From Firmicutes bacterium AF25-13AC (GTDB lineage Bacteria > Bacillota > Clostridia > Lachnospirales > Lachnospiraceae), in the NCBI GenBank assembly GCA_003478935.1, contig QUFP01000006.1:68756-132755 (forward strand): a DNA stretch of 64,000 nucleotides, in the 5' to 3' direction. The notes beneath the pieces were generated by a model. That model searched no databases and was not told the DNA's origin. It was given only the letters and a program-made list of their open reading frames with translations. Position numbers and translations under genes: made by a program. Positions within the stretch are counted from its first letter, which is position 1. The number at the start of each line of letters is the position of its first letter. Below are positions 7,985 through 16,670 of the stretch, in pieces.

Positions 7985-8010
7985 AAAAGCCGGTCACATG
8001 TGGCCGGCTC
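7985..8010 (-). terminator. riboswitch expression-platform terminator
   Basis: On the minus strand GAGCCGGCCACATGTGACCGGC folds into a strong hairpin followed by TTTTTCTTT, between the lysine aptamer and dapA. Lysine binding is expected to favour this terminator. Confidence 0.9.
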
Positions 8011-8035
8011 ATAAGGTTTTCTTTTTCTATTTCCC

Positions 8036-8200
8036 TTAGTAGCTCCCCATCTGTGAACAGATGACAGTCATATACCTATTCGATATATGCCCAAGAACAG
8101 CCTTTGCACAGCCATTCTTTCGGCGCCAATGCCTTTTAGCTAACTTCACTTGCTCTTGCCTGCATCCATCAGCCTACTCATCAGTAGCGCAACCTCTACC
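8036..8200 (-). ncRNA. lysine riboswitch (L box) controlling dapA-dapB
   Basis: Read on the minus strand it has the L-box landmarks in order: GGTAGAGGTTGCG, an AGTA segment, GGCATTGGCGCCGAAAG, TTCTTGGGC, GACTGTCATCTG and the closing GGGGAGCTACTA. A terminator follows and then dapA, the first gene of the lysine branch. The closing helix pairs GGTAG with CTACT. This is a cis-acting leader that senses lysine. Confidence 0.93.
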
Positions 8201-8219
8201 TTTTGTATGAATTTTCTTT

Positions 8220-8248
8220 AGTGTACATCAATTTTACAGTGCTGTCAA
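8220..8248 (-). promoter_or_regulatory. sigma-A promoter of the lysine-riboswitch/dap operon
   Basis: TTGACA at 8243-8248 and TACACT at 8220-8225 with a 17-base spacer. The -35 overlaps the stop codon of the upstream SSB-like gene. The start point would fall about 15 bases before the aptamer. Confidence 0.8.
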
Positions 8249-8880
8249 CCCTTCTGTTCGACATATTCTAATTTACTTACGGAAACTTCATATGCAATTC
8301 GTTTCTCACTCTCAGTCTCGCTTATCTTTTTCATATACTCTCTGCTCTGAACACGGCCCCACACGCGAAGTCTGGTGCCAACCTCAAAAGTGGACACATA
8401 GCGGGCGTTTCGTCCCCATGCAATACAGGGAATATAATCACTCTTGCTGTAAGGGCGGTTGACTGCTACCAGAAGATCTGCGATCTCACGTCCAAGCGGT
8501 GTCTTTCTATACACCGGCGGTTTACAGATGTATCCGTCAAGCATGATCTGATTTGTCTTCGTATAATCTGTAAATGCCTCCATGAAATGATATTCTCTGA
8601 CAAACACAGAGAGCACAAGACGATTTCTCGTCCCCTCATGACGATTATAAGAACGAAACTGTCCGATTGCTTCCATTGTGCGTCCTCTGTAATCCTGATT
8701 GATATCGATAAGACGCTCTGAAATCATCACAGGGATCGTATCAGACTGATCGCTTAAGCGATTTACTGACAGCTCCATTATGTAAAAGCTCTCCCCAAAG
8801 ACCTCATGGCTAAACTCAAACCCTGACACGACAACTCCAATGACACTGACTCTGTTATTTTCTGCGTTTCTTTCTGGCAT
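8245..8880 (-). CDS. SSB-like protein with two predicted OB folds
   Basis: 211 aa. The second half (MLDGYICKPPVYRKTPLGRE, then IPCIAWGRNARY and GTRLRVWGRVQSREY) is a clear single-stranded DNA-binding-protein OB fold. The first half (VSVIGVVVSGFEFSHE and RNRLVLSVFVREY) looks like a diverged copy. It lacks the acidic flexible C-terminal tip used by canonical SSB to recruit partners and ends in YVEQKG, so it is probably an accessory SSB paralog. The ATG at 8880 has AGGAGG nine bases upstream; a 14-codon upstream extension is rejected. It is a single gene, with the dap promoter starting inside its stop codon. Confidence 0.85.
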   Translation of the reverse strand: MPERNAENNRVSVIGVVVSGFEFSHEVFGESFYIMELSVNRLSDQSDTIPVMISERLIDINQDYRGRTMEAIGQFRSYNRHEGTRNRLVLSVFVREYHFMEAFTDYTKTNQIMLDGYICKPPVYRKTPLGREIADLLVAVNRPYSKSDYIPCIAWGRNARYVSTFEVGTRLRVWGRVQSREYMKKISETESEKRIAYEVSVSKLEYVEQKG

Positions 8881-9209
8881 TTTTGATTCCTCCTGCTTTT
8901 TATTCGCAGCTGCTGGTACCATAGCGGCTGCTGCATGTACTAGTTATTCTGCTAACTGGTTGTATAAAATTTTTTGCAGCTAGTTATTTATATGTCTCAA
9001 CACACGTACATTATAACGAAGTTATTTTCAAAACGCACGGAAAATGCTTCGCAGGATTCGCGGTCTGACCACTATTATTCGACAAAAAGCAGGCTTTTTT
9101 TCATCTTTTCTTTCCCAGTTTTTCGGGTATTTTTCCTTTTTTCGACATATCTTTTGTTGTTACGATGAAAATAGATATGCCTAATGAAAGACATTTGTGA
9201 TGAAGAACG
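8881..9209. other. intergenic region upstream of the SSB-like gene
   Basis: No gene seen. It holds the leader of the SSB-like gene on the minus strand, including GCAGC/GCTGC arms at about 8909-8937 and a TATAAT-like -10 at 9010-9015 without a clear -35. The rest is A/T-rich and featureless. Confidence 0.4.
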
Positions 9210-9211
9210 CG

Positions 9212-9250
9212 AAAAGACGGGCTGATCGACTCAGTCCGCCTTTTTTCGCT
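9212..9250. terminator. probable terminator downstream of leuD
   Basis: Stem GACGGGCTGA / TCAGTCCGCC, flanked by GCGAAAA on the left and TTTTTTCGC on the right, giving a near-symmetric bidirectional hairpin. It can end leuCD transcription on the minus strand. Confidence 0.6.
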
Positions 9251-9266
9251 TTTGTTTTTTTATTCA

Positions 9267-9407
9267 TAACTATTCAGAACCCTATTCGCAAAATCGCATC
9301 TTCGATGCTTCCATTTTGCTCATATGGTTACCTCGCCATATAAAATTGCTATTCTGTCTGAATGCAAGCATTCACAGAAAGCAATTTTGCATGGCTCTGA
9401 ATAGTTA
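9267..9407. repeat. 141-bp inverted-repeat element with internal hairpins
   Basis: Outer 12-bp arms TAACTATTCAGA (9267-9278) and TCTGAATAGTTA (9396-9407) are exact inverse copies. Inside are a small GCATC/GATGC hairpin and a long one near 9342-9388 (AATTGCT...AATGC / GCATT...AGCAATT). The overall fold is cloverleaf-like. It sits three bases beyond the leuD stop codon. It could be a non-autonomous mobile element or a 3' mRNA structure. Confidence 0.6.
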
Positions 9408-9410
9408 CAA

Positions 9411-9899
9411 TTATTCTTTGTGATTAATGTAGTTAATCAAACCGCCCTCACTGATGATTTTCTGCATGAATGGCGGAAATGCCTGTCCCTGGAAGGTTTC
9501 TCCTGTCGTCTGATCTGTAATGACACCAGTATTAAAATCAATATCTACCTGATCTCCTGCCTTGATCTTTTTGCTTGCCTCTGGACATTCTATGATCGGA
9601 AGACCAATGTTGATTGCGTTGCGATAGAAAATTCTTGCGAAGGTCTCTGCTATTACACAGCTTACACCTGCTGCCTTGATTGCAATCGGTGCATGCTCTC
9701 TTGAGGAGCCGCATCCAAAGTTTTTATCCGCAACGATGATGTCACCCTTCTTTACATTTGAAACGAAATCCTTATCGATATCCTCCATGCAGTGCTTTGC
9801 TAACTCTGCCGGATCTGATGAGTTTAAGTAACGTGCCGGAATGATTACATCCGTATCCACGTTGTCGCCATATTTAAATACACATCCATTTGCTTTCAT
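9411..9899 (-). CDS. leuD: 3-isopropylmalate dehydratase, small subunit
   Basis: 162 aa swivel subunit pairing with LeuC to isomerise 2- and 3-isopropylmalate in leucine synthesis. Seen: [19 protein letters not shown] at the N-terminus, [18 protein letters not shown], and [11 protein letters not shown], all hallmarks of the short archaeal/clostridial LeuD. Normal length. It follows leuC by 68 bases. Confidence 0.97.
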   Translation of the reverse strand: MKANGCVFKYGDNVDTDVIIPARYLNSSDPAELAKHCMEDIDKDFVSNVKKGDIIVADKNFGCGSSREHAPIAIKAAGVSCVIAETFARIFYRNAINIGLPIIECPEASKKIKAGDQVDIDFNTGVITDQTTGETFQGQAFPPFMQKIISEGGLINYINHKE

Positions 9900-9967
9900 A
9901 TCTTCTTTACCATACCTTTCTGAATCGCCTGACCAGCTGTTTTTATGTCACAGTCTGCGAGACTTCT

Positions 9968-11230
9968 TTATAAAACGTCCTTTGGTCCGGAGATTTTTCC
10001 GGTTACAGCACTTGCTGCTGCAACATATGGACTTGCAAGATATACTTCACTTGTTACATCGCCCATACGTCCTACAAAGTTACGGTTTGTGGTAGAAACG
10101 CATCTTTCATGCGCAGCCAGAATACCCATGTATCCGCCAAGACATGGTCCACAGGTCGGTGTGCTGACAACAGCTCCTGCCTGAATGAAGGTTTGAACAA
10201 GTCCTTCCTCGATTGCCTGAAGATAGATTGCCTGTGTTGCCGGAATTACGATGCAGCGAAGGCCTTTCTTTACCTTTCTGCCCTTTAAAATCTCTGCTGC
10301 TGCACGCAGATCTTCGATACGACCATTTGTACATGAACCGATTACAACCTGATCAATTGCGATATCGCCTACCTCATCGATAGTATGAGTGTTCTCTGGC
10401 AGATGTGGGAAGGATACTGTTGGCTTTAAGCTGCTAAGATCAATAGTATATGTTGCCGTATACTCAGCATCCTCGTCTGCCTCGTAAACCTTATATTCCT
10501 TTGTGGAATGCTCCTTCATATAGGCGATAGTCTTCTCGTCTACCGGGAAGATACCATTCTTTCCGCCTGCCTCAATTGCCATATTTGCAATACAAAGACG
10601 ATCATCCATTGAAAGATAAGAAATACCATCTCCTGTAAATTCCATAGACTGATACAGTGCTCCGTCAACACCGATCATTCCAATAATATGTAAGATAACA
10701 TCCTTACCAGTTACATACTCAGCTGGCTTTCCAGTAAGCACAAATTTGATTGCAGACGGTACCTTAAACCATGCCTTTCCTGTTGCCATACCTGCTGCCA
10801 TATCTGTACTTCCCACACCAGTGGAGAATGCGCCAAGCGCACCATATGTACATGTATGTGAATCAGCACCAATTACAACGTCTCCTGCAACTACAAGTCC
10901 TTTTTCCGGAAGAAGTGCATGTTCAATTCCCATCTCTCCTACATCAAAGAAATTTGTGATTTCGTTGCAGCCTGCAAATTCTCTTACACACTTACAATGC
11001 TCGGCAGACTTGATATCCTTATTCGGAACAAAATGATCGAGTACTAGTGCAATCTTGTCCTTATCAAATACTCCCTTTTTGTCAAAGCGCTCCATCTCAT
11101 GGATCGCTACCGGAGAGGTAATGTCATTGCCTAAAACAAGGCTCAGATCTGCCTCAATCAGCTGTCCGGCCTTTACCTCTGACAGCCCTGCTGCTGCAGC
11201 CAGAATTTTTTGCGTCATCGTCATACCCAT
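9968..11230 (-). CDS. leuC: 3-isopropylmalate dehydratase, large subunit
   Basis: 420 aa aconitase-family subunit carrying the 4Fe-4S cluster. Seen: [28 protein letters not shown] and the cluster cysteines in [16 protein letters not shown] at 11230 (MGMTMTQKI) is chosen because AGGAGG lies eight bases upstream; an in-frame ATG at 11293 would add 21 unrelated residues. It forms an operon with leuD. A promoter and a leader hairpin are found upstream. Confidence 0.97.
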   Translation of the reverse strand: MGMTMTQKILAAAAGLSEVKAGQLIEADLSLVLGNDITSPVAIHEMERFDKKGVFDKDKIALVLDHFVPNKDIKSAEHCKCVREFAGCNEITNFFDVGEMGIEHALLPEKGLVVAGDVVIGADSHTCTYGALGAFSTGVGSTDMAAGMATGKAWFKVPSAIKFVLTGKPAEYVTGKDVILHIIGMIGVDGALYQSMEFTGDGISYLSMDDRLCIANMAIEAGGKNGIFPVDEKTIAYMKEHSTKEYKVYEADEDAEYTATYTIDLSSLKPTVSFPHLPENTHTIDEVGDIAIDQVVIGSCTNGRIEDLRAAAEILKGRKVKKGLRCIVIPATQAIYLQAIEEGLVQTFIQAGAVVSTPTCGPCLGGYMGILAAHERCVSTTNRNFVGRMGDVTSEVYLASPYVAAASAVTGKISGPKDVL

Positions 11231-11297
11231 AATCGAGTCCTCCTGCTTGTAAATACCTGCCTTTGCTGTGCCAAACTGCACACAAAATTTCAAAATC

Positions 11298-11321
11298 AGG
11301 CAGCTGCATGCGCAACTGCCT
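11298..11321 (-). other. hairpin in the leuC leader
   Basis: AGGCAG(T)TGC-GCAT-GCA(G)CTGCCT on the minus strand, between the promoter and the leuC ribosome binding site. It could be an attenuator or an mRNA-stability hairpin; it is followed only by broken T-runs. No leucine-rich leader peptide or T-box was recognised. Confidence 0.45.
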
Positions 11322-11340
11322 AATTTCCTGCATTATTTTT

Positions 11341-11369
11341 ATTTTAATGGATAATAAAAAGTTCGTCAA
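11341..11369 (-). promoter_or_regulatory. sigma-A promoter of leuCD
   Basis: TTGACG at 11364-11369 and TAAAAT at 11341-11346 with a 17-base spacer. Confidence 0.7.
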
Positions 11370-11434
11370 TGATTTTTCTTTTTCTTTTATATGTGTATAT
11401 TTATTGCCGTTACAGTTAACGCGTCATGTTACGA

Positions 11435-11565
11435 AGCCCTTCGGTGTAATGGTTTCGTCGCCGGACCAAACTCCGCAGGCTCCTTTTATGTTCTTTATTA
11501 TTATACATTACTTTGAAAGACCTGCTTCAAGTGTCCGGCTCGTGAAAGCCATTCACCTTAGGGCT
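11435..11565 (-). repeat. 131-bp palindromic interspersed element, copy B (MITE-like)
   Basis: Inverted copy of the element at 4709-4839 with identical length, the same ends AGCCCT...AGGGCT and arms differing at only a few positions, while the central A/T-rich loop differs. It is flanked by a further inverted pair, GTTACAGTT at about 11409-11417 and AACTGTAAC at about 11592-11600. It lies between leuC and the DUF4340 gene and might end the latter's transcript. Confidence 0.85.
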
Positions 11566-11603
11566 ATGCTGTAAATATTTGTCGTTGCGTGAACTGTAAC
11601 TAT

Positions 11604-12770
11604 TTACATTCCATACTTAGAAATAGCATCTAAAACCGCGTCTACACTTTCTTTGCTGACTGTGTTAACCTGATCTGAGTCGTTCATGGAGACGTAGTAA
11701 TATGCATCGTCTTCTGTTGTGGCTCCTATTGTCAGCTTTAAGGTGGTTTCTTCTTCGCCTGACTGGTATGTTATTGTAAGAACTGTTGCACCGTCTGTTA
11801 AGCCATAGGATTCTTTTTCTTCTTCGTCTGCGTAATAATCTGCGCAGTCGTTGAAGGTAAGACCTACCATGTTGACTAACAAATCATGAATATCGTCACT
11901 TTCGTCAACGCGCTGTGTCTTATTATCCTGTGTGAATACCCAGTGTGTTACATCAACCATTTCTACTGTTGATTCCTCTTCTGCTGATTCCCCTTCTGTA
12001 GAATCTGATACAGCTTTCGTTGTCTCTTCTTCTGATACTTTACTTTCTAATTCGCTGCTTTCACTTTCCGTTTCTGCTTCCTCGGATGCGTTTTCGGTCG
12101 TCTCTTCCTCGGTTGCCGGTTCTTGTGTAACTTCCTTTTCCATATCAATTGTAGTGCCGTCTTTTACCAGCTGAACATCTGTGATGGATGTGCTGGTGAT
12201 GGTTGGGAAGCTTTCCTTTTCCTGCAACGCTGAAATATCGTTGCTGATATCTGAGACATAGCTTGATGCTATTGTATAAATATCATCTGAGCCTTCTACT
12301 TTTGCATAATAGTCTGAATTATAGCTGTTAAGGTTTCCAATCTGGATCGTTACCTCTGTGTCATCAGATCCCTTTGCTGTGATCGTGCAGCTTGGATTGT
12401 CCAGACCATACACTGACAAGTCATCCTGTACTTCCTCTAGCTTACGCTCTGCAGTAAATGATTTTAAATCACTTGAAATGGAAGTCAAATAACTTTGTGT
12501 GACAGGAAAGTGCTCGTCGCTGTCATAGCTCCAAGTCTCGTTCTCAGTGTCATAGCTGAATGCGAATGTTCCGTAGCTGTTTGTGTAGCTGATTGAAACA
12601 GGCTCTTCCATCTGGCTTAAATAAAAGGTATTTGCCTCTTTTTCTGCCTTTGACTGCTCGGCTTTTTTTTCTTCATTATGCTGATTGATCAATACTATTG
12701 TGCCGTATGCGCCGCCAAGGACGGCAAGCGCACCGACTAAACCAAGTAGTTTTTTTGTATTCTTTGTCAT
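11604..12770 (-). CDS. DUF4340 domain protein of a Gld-like ABC transport cluster
   Basis: 388 aa, probably anchored by one N-terminal transmembrane helix (LLGLVGALAVLGGAYGTIVL) with the rest outside. The body has repeated beta-rich segments such as VYGLDNPSCTITAKG and ESYGLTDGATVLTITY, typical of DUF4340. Between them is a low-complexity Glu/Ser/Thr-rich insert of about 60 residues. The gene follows GldG-like, permease and ATPase genes, the usual neighbourhood of DUF4340. Substrate unknown; a part in export or envelope work is inferred from family context. Confidence 0.85.
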   Translation of the reverse strand: MTKNTKKLLGLVGALAVLGGAYGTIVLINQHNEEKKAEQSKAEKEANTFYLSQMEEPVSISYTNSYGTFAFSYDTENETWSYDSDEHFPVTQSYLTSISSDLKSFTAERKLEEVQDDLSVYGLDNPSCTITAKGSDDTEVTIQIGNLNSYNSDYYAKVEGSDDIYTIASSYVSDISNDISALQEKESFPTITSTSITDVQLVKDGTTIDMEKEVTQEPATEEETTENASEEAETESESSELESKVSEEETTKAVSDSTEGESAEEESTVEMVDVTHWVFTQDNKTQRVDESDDIHDLLVNMVGLTFNDCADYYADEEEKESYGLTDGATVLTITYQSGEEETTLKLTIGATTEDDAYYYVSMNDSDQVNTVSKESVDAVLDAISKYGM

Positions 12771-12782
12771 ATACTCACACCA

Positions 12783-14423
12783 TTATGCCTTTCTTCTGCG
12801 GATCCATACAACCAATCCCGCAACAATTGAAAAGACTGGGATGATGATTATAAACAATGCATTCCAAATGTTGCTTCCTGTTACAGTATTGTAAATAACT
12901 GAAAGGCTCTTTGCCGGAATTGATACGTTCTGAACATCATCGAAGTAAGATGATACGATGTTAATGAACTCATTTAAGTTTTCAATTCCAGTGAAGTTTC
13001 CAATCAGACTGGAATCAATCATTGTGGATGCAGAGATAACAGTCAGCTTAGAATCTGCTGATGGTGTCTCAAGCCAGCCATCTGTGTTTCCAACTGAAAT
13101 GTCAGTCAGAACATCCTCAAGAGTGCTTTCCTCGGTAGATTCTGCCTCAGATGATGCTTCAGACGTAACTTCCTCTGATGCATTTTCAGTTACACTTTCA
13201 GTTGAAGCTTCCTCTGAAACGCTCTCAGCGGATGTCTTTTCAGTTTCTTTTGTATCACTGCCAGATTCTAACTCGCTCTCGCTTTCTGTATCTGCTGGTA
13301 CTGTCTTCTGTGCTGATGCTGCCAGAATAAACTGTGTTGCCTCATTGCTGTTTCCTTCACGAAATGCATTGTTACTTGTAGTTAAAAGTGTTGTCAGCGT
13401 TACATCTTCTGGTGTATTTTCTGATGCTGTCATACCTGCTACTGCACCGACTAAGATGCTGCTTGTTGTTTCTACATTTGTGTCATTGCTTGTGATCATT
13501 GGGAAGAAATAGAACGCACTCTGTGCTCTCTGGTAATAGCGATCACGATCTCCAATATAGGAGTTTACCATAGTCATACCATAATCTTCCATCAGCTCAT
13601 TGAAGTTTGTAAGCTCCTTATCGGTGACACCGCGAAGCAAAAGTACATTTCCGCCCTGATACAGATAGTTATGAAGTTCTGTATATTCATCAGTTCCAAG
13701 ATCACTTGTAGGATTGTTGATAATCAAAAGATCACAATCATCCGGCACAGATGCTGTCTCAAGAAGATTTAAATTTGATGTTGTCATGCTGTTTTTAGTA
13801 AGCAGCTCGCCAAGCTCCTGACTTATTGCAGACTCACCATGACCTCTTAAAAGATAAATCTTTTTATCGTTATCGGAGGTAACAGCTGCCACAGCACTTG
13901 TCAGCTGACCCTCTGCATCAAATTCTGATTCGCTGCTGTAGCCATAATAATTTTGCTGACTTACAATTATATCGCTAAAGGAAATTACCTGATTCTTTCC
14001 AGTTTCCTCGCATGATACAACAACAGAGTTTGCTGAAATTCCATATTTTGTAAGAATTTCAGGGTGAAGAACAGGGTCTATATAGCTAACCTTTAACTTA
14101 GATGAGAGATCGCCATAGATAGAGATAAACCTTTCAATACGAGAGTCTATATTTCCCGTCTCTGCCACTACCTCAACAGTAACATCCTTGTCTAAGTCCT
14201 TTAATAATTCTTTGGAAGTATCTGAAACACTGAAAATTCCAGTTTCGCTCAAATCCCAATTTAATAACTTTGATGGAAGCTGTCCTATAATCAAATTTAC
14301 TACTACAATAATTGCCAGCACAATTGCCGTCACTGCAAGGCTGAAGCTTCCATTTTTCAGCTGCACTACAGATGAAATATTTTTACCTGACGGCTTTTTT
14401 TCTTTCTTTTTTTTGATATCCAT
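12783..14423 (-). CDS. GldG-like auxiliary protein of an ABC transporter
   Basis: 546 aa with one transmembrane helix near each end (SLAVTAIVLAIIVVVNLII, and a C-terminal one before WIRRRKA) and a large extracytoplasmic domain between. The middle has the ABC_transp_aux/GldG pattern (LSDTSKELLKDLDKDV-like start, YLLRGHGESAIS, DCDLLIINNPTSDL). A Ser/Glu/Thr-rich insert of about 80 residues precedes the C-terminal part. Start is uncertain: ATG at 14423 has a weak AGG, and ATG at 14444 has no clear ribosome binding site. It is part of the four-gene minus-strand operon 11604-16399. Confidence 0.85.
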   Translation of the reverse strand: MDIKKKKEKKPSGKNISSVVQLKNGSFSLAVTAIVLAIIVVVNLIIGQLPSKLLNWDLSETGIFSVSDTSKELLKDLDKDVTVEVVAETGNIDSRIERFISIYGDLSSKLKVSYIDPVLHPEILTKYGISANSVVVSCEETGKNQVISFSDIIVSQQNYYGYSSESEFDAEGQLTSAVAAVTSDNDKKIYLLRGHGESAISQELGELLTKNSMTTSNLNLLETASVPDDCDLLIINNPTSDLGTDEYTELHNYLYQGGNVLLLRGVTDKELTNFNELMEDYGMTMVNSYIGDRDRYYQRAQSAFYFFPMITSNDTNVETTSSILVGAVAGMTASENTPEDVTLTTLLTTSNNAFREGNSNEATQFILAASAQKTVPADTESESELESGSDTKETEKTSAESVSEEASTESVTENASEEVTSEASSEAESTEESTLEDVLTDISVGNTDGWLETPSADSKLTVISASTMIDSSLIGNFTGIENLNEFINIVSSYFDDVQNVSIPAKSLSVIYNTVTGSNIWNALFIIIIPVFSIVAGLVVWIRRRKA

Positions 14424-14490
14424 TCCTGCCTGCTTTCCTCTCATTCTGCCGCTTTTTCGGCTTTTTTCTTACACCAATCTAGCGCTTATC

Positions 14491-15357
14491 TTAGCTCCAT
14501 CTTCTCTTCTGGATTACCTGTGTGGTAAGGAAGATGCATGCCGCACAAATCGAGATCAGCTCCACAACACCCTTTACATCAAACACATAATCAGAAACAA
14601 AGCTTGTCATTACCTTTGCAAATGCTATGTTTTCGATCATTCCTGGAACAAGTCCCTCAAAAAGAGCTGGCTTTACAACGTAAAGAATGATTAAAACTGC
14701 TGCTCCACCGATCAAAAGACCAAACGTAGCTGCATTGCTCTTTGTCATTACATAGACAATGACGCAAAGAAGAACTAAAAGAATCAGACAGCCTATCAAA
14801 GAGGCAATTGCTGTATTTGGCACATATTGGGAAAGACCATTTGACAAATTGATCAAAAGCAGTGTAATGATCGTTCCAACTGCCGCGATGATGACACTCT
14901 CTGTCATTGCTGAGATCAGCATTCCAATGGCAACATAAGCGCAGCCGATCAGAAAATATACAAGAATAGTTGAATAGTCAACAAGAAAATATGCTGTTCC
15001 GGTGCTCTTAATGATCAATGGACACAGGCAAAAGATCACACATGGAATCGCAACAACTGCTGTCATTGAAAAGAACTTTCCTAAAACAATCTGTGTCACA
15101 GATACCGGTGATGTCAAAAGAAGCTGATCTGTCTTTGAATGACGCTCCTCTGAAAAGCTTCTCATTGTCAAAAGCGGAACAGTCAGTACAAATACGATGG
15201 CAGAGGCACTTAATGTGTAGGCAAAGTAAGGATAGCCATAGCTCATGTTATACACCATAAAGTAAATACCTGTCACGAGCACAAGTGCGGCCACAAATAC
15301 AGGTCCAATCATGGATGTGAAATAAGATTTAAATTCTCTGTTAAATATTGCTTTCAT
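14491..15357 (-). CDS. ABC-2 type transporter permease (GldF-like)
   Basis: 288 aa with about six hydrophobic helices and the motif MRSFSEERHSKTDQLLLTSPV, characteristic of GldF/NosY-like permeases. ATG at 15357 is chosen: AAGGAGG lies six bases before it and immediately abuts the other candidate ATG at 15363. It overlaps the ATPase gene by 17 bases, indicating translational coupling. It forms the membrane channel of the Gld-like transporter. Confidence 0.9.
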   Translation of the reverse strand: MKAIFNREFKSYFTSMIGPVFVAALVLVTGIYFMVYNMSYGYPYFAYTLSASAIVFVLTVPLLTMRSFSEERHSKTDQLLLTSPVSVTQIVLGKFFSMTAVVAIPCVIFCLCPLIIKSTGTAYFLVDYSTILVYFLIGCAYVAIGMLISAMTESVIIAAVGTIITLLLINLSNGLSQYVPNTAIASLIGCLILLVLLCVIVYVMTKSNAATFGLLIGGAAVLIILYVVKPALFEGLVPGMIENIAFAKVMTSFVSDYVFDVKGVVELISICAACIFLTTQVIQKRRWS

Positions 15358-16399
15358 TGTCATCCTCCTTATTGGCCTGCTTTGTCTGCTCTGCTTCCTT
15401 TACGGCCTCCTCTGCCGATTTTTTAATCTCATCCATCTCTTCTTCATGAGCCTTATTGTCGGCAGTCAGCTCCATAAAGACATCTTCAAGTGTTGCCTTT
15501 GAATATTTCATCTCATAAATCGGCCAATTTTTTTCTGCGCAGATACCAAATACAGCCTCACGCACATCAGCGCCATCTGTACGTATCTCAAATGAGGTCA
15601 AATTCAGATGCTTATCATCCTCATTCTGCTTTGTGGCTTCCAAAACTGCTGCAACATGATGAAGCTGTGCAAAGCTGTTCTTTGCCTGCTCCTTTGGCGC
15701 CCTTATGCTGATTTCAAGCATAGCATCACTATCCATGTAGTGCATAAGATTTTCTGTTGTATCACTTGCAACTAATCTTCCATGAGAGATAATCAAAATT
15801 TCATCGCATACGGCACTGATTTCAGAAAGGATATGTGAGCTTAAAATAACTGTATGCTCTTTTGCAAGCTCTTTGATAAGAGAACGTATTTCAATAATTT
15901 GAATTGGGTCAAGACCTACAGTCGGCTCATCAAGAATTATAATTTCCGGCATGCCAAGCACAGCCTGTGCAAAACCAACTCTCTGACGGTAGCCCTTTGA
16001 AAGGTTTTTGATAAGTCTCTTTGCGACATCGACAAGTCCAGTCATCTTCATGGCATTTAAAATGCTCTCCTGACGCTTTTTCGCCGGAATATTTTTTAAC
16101 TGTGCCGCAAATTCAAGATATTCCCATACTGTCATATCTGTATACAACGGCGGAAGCTCCGGTAGATAGCCTATACAGCGCTTCGCCTCTGCTGGTTCCT
16201 TCACGATATCGTGACCATTAATTAAAATCGTTCCCTCTGTAGGACCGATATATCCGGTCATCATATTCATGGTCGTTGATTTTCCAGCTCCGTTTGGACC
16301 AAGAAAGCCATAAATCTTTCCTGGCTCTAGGCGAAAGCTTAAATGATCGACAGCCACATGGTTTCCATACTTTTTTACCAGACCTGTTACTTCAATCAA
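15341..16399 (-). CDS. ABC transporter ATP-binding protein (GldA-like)
   Basis: 352 aa ATPase driving the adjoining permease. Seen: Walker A GPNGAGKSTTMNMM, signature LSKGYRQRVG, Walker B IIILDEPTVGLDP, and the H-loop SSHILSE. The C-terminal 100 residues include a Lys/Glu/Ala-rich tail. A TTG start at 16399 is proposed, because AGGAGG ends seven bases before it; the ATG at 16417 would place the ribosome binding site inside the coding region. First gene of the four-gene operon. Confidence 0.92.
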   Translation of the reverse strand: MIEVTGLVKKYGNHVAVDHLSFRLEPGKIYGFLGPNGAGKSTTMNMMTGYIGPTEGTILINGHDIVKEPAEAKRCIGYLPELPPLYTDMTVWEYLEFAAQLKNIPAKKRQESILNAMKMTGLVDVAKRLIKNLSKGYRQRVGFAQAVLGMPEIIILDEPTVGLDPIQIIEIRSLIKELAKEHTVILSSHILSEISAVCDEILIISHGRLVASDTTENLMHYMDSDAMLEISIRAPKEQAKNSFAQLHHVAAVLEATKQNEDDKHLNLTSFEIRTDGADVREAVFGICAEKNWPIYEMKYSKATLEDVFMELTADNKAHEEEMDEIKKSAEEAVKEAEQTKQANKEDDNESNI

Positions 16400-16545
16400 A
16401 GTCTTGTCCTCCTGCATCTCATTTTTGCAAACAGCCTTATTGCTGTTTTGCTATCATTTGTAATGTTAGGCGTCAAATGTGATGACTCTTTGATAAATTT
16501 GTGTCCATTGTTTGTCCTCTTGTGAAGAATTATTGAAATTAGGTA

Positions 16546-16574
16546 TTGACTTATTTCTAATTGAGTATTATATT
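16546..16574 (+). promoter_or_regulatory. sigma-A promoter of serC-serA
   Basis: TTGACT at 16546-16551 and TATATT at 16569-16574 with a 17-base spacer, about 90 bases before the serC start. Confidence 0.65.
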
Positions 16575-16608
16575 ATACTTTAATATGGTAAAGCACCATA
16601 GTAAATCA

Positions 16609-16652
16609 CTGCATCTCACCGGTCTTTGACCGCCCGATAATATCTAATGCAG
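16609..16652 (+). other. stem-loop in the serC leader
   Basis: Outer arms CTGCAT (16609-16614) and ATGCAG (16647-16652) enclose CGGTC-TTT-GACCG (16620-16632), ending six bases before the ribosome binding site. It may regulate translation; no known riboswitch class was recognised. Confidence 0.4.
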
Positions 16653-16670
16653 CGATAAGGAGGTTTCTTT

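Noticed and set aside
11231..11434. T-box or leucine attenuator peptide before leuC
   Set aside because: No T-box sequence or run of Leu codons was seen; only one simple hairpin is supported.
11932..13512. Ser/Val-rich plus-strand frames opposite the GldG and DUF4340 genes
   Set aside because: They are mirror images of the acidic Ser/Glu inserts of the real minus-strand genes.
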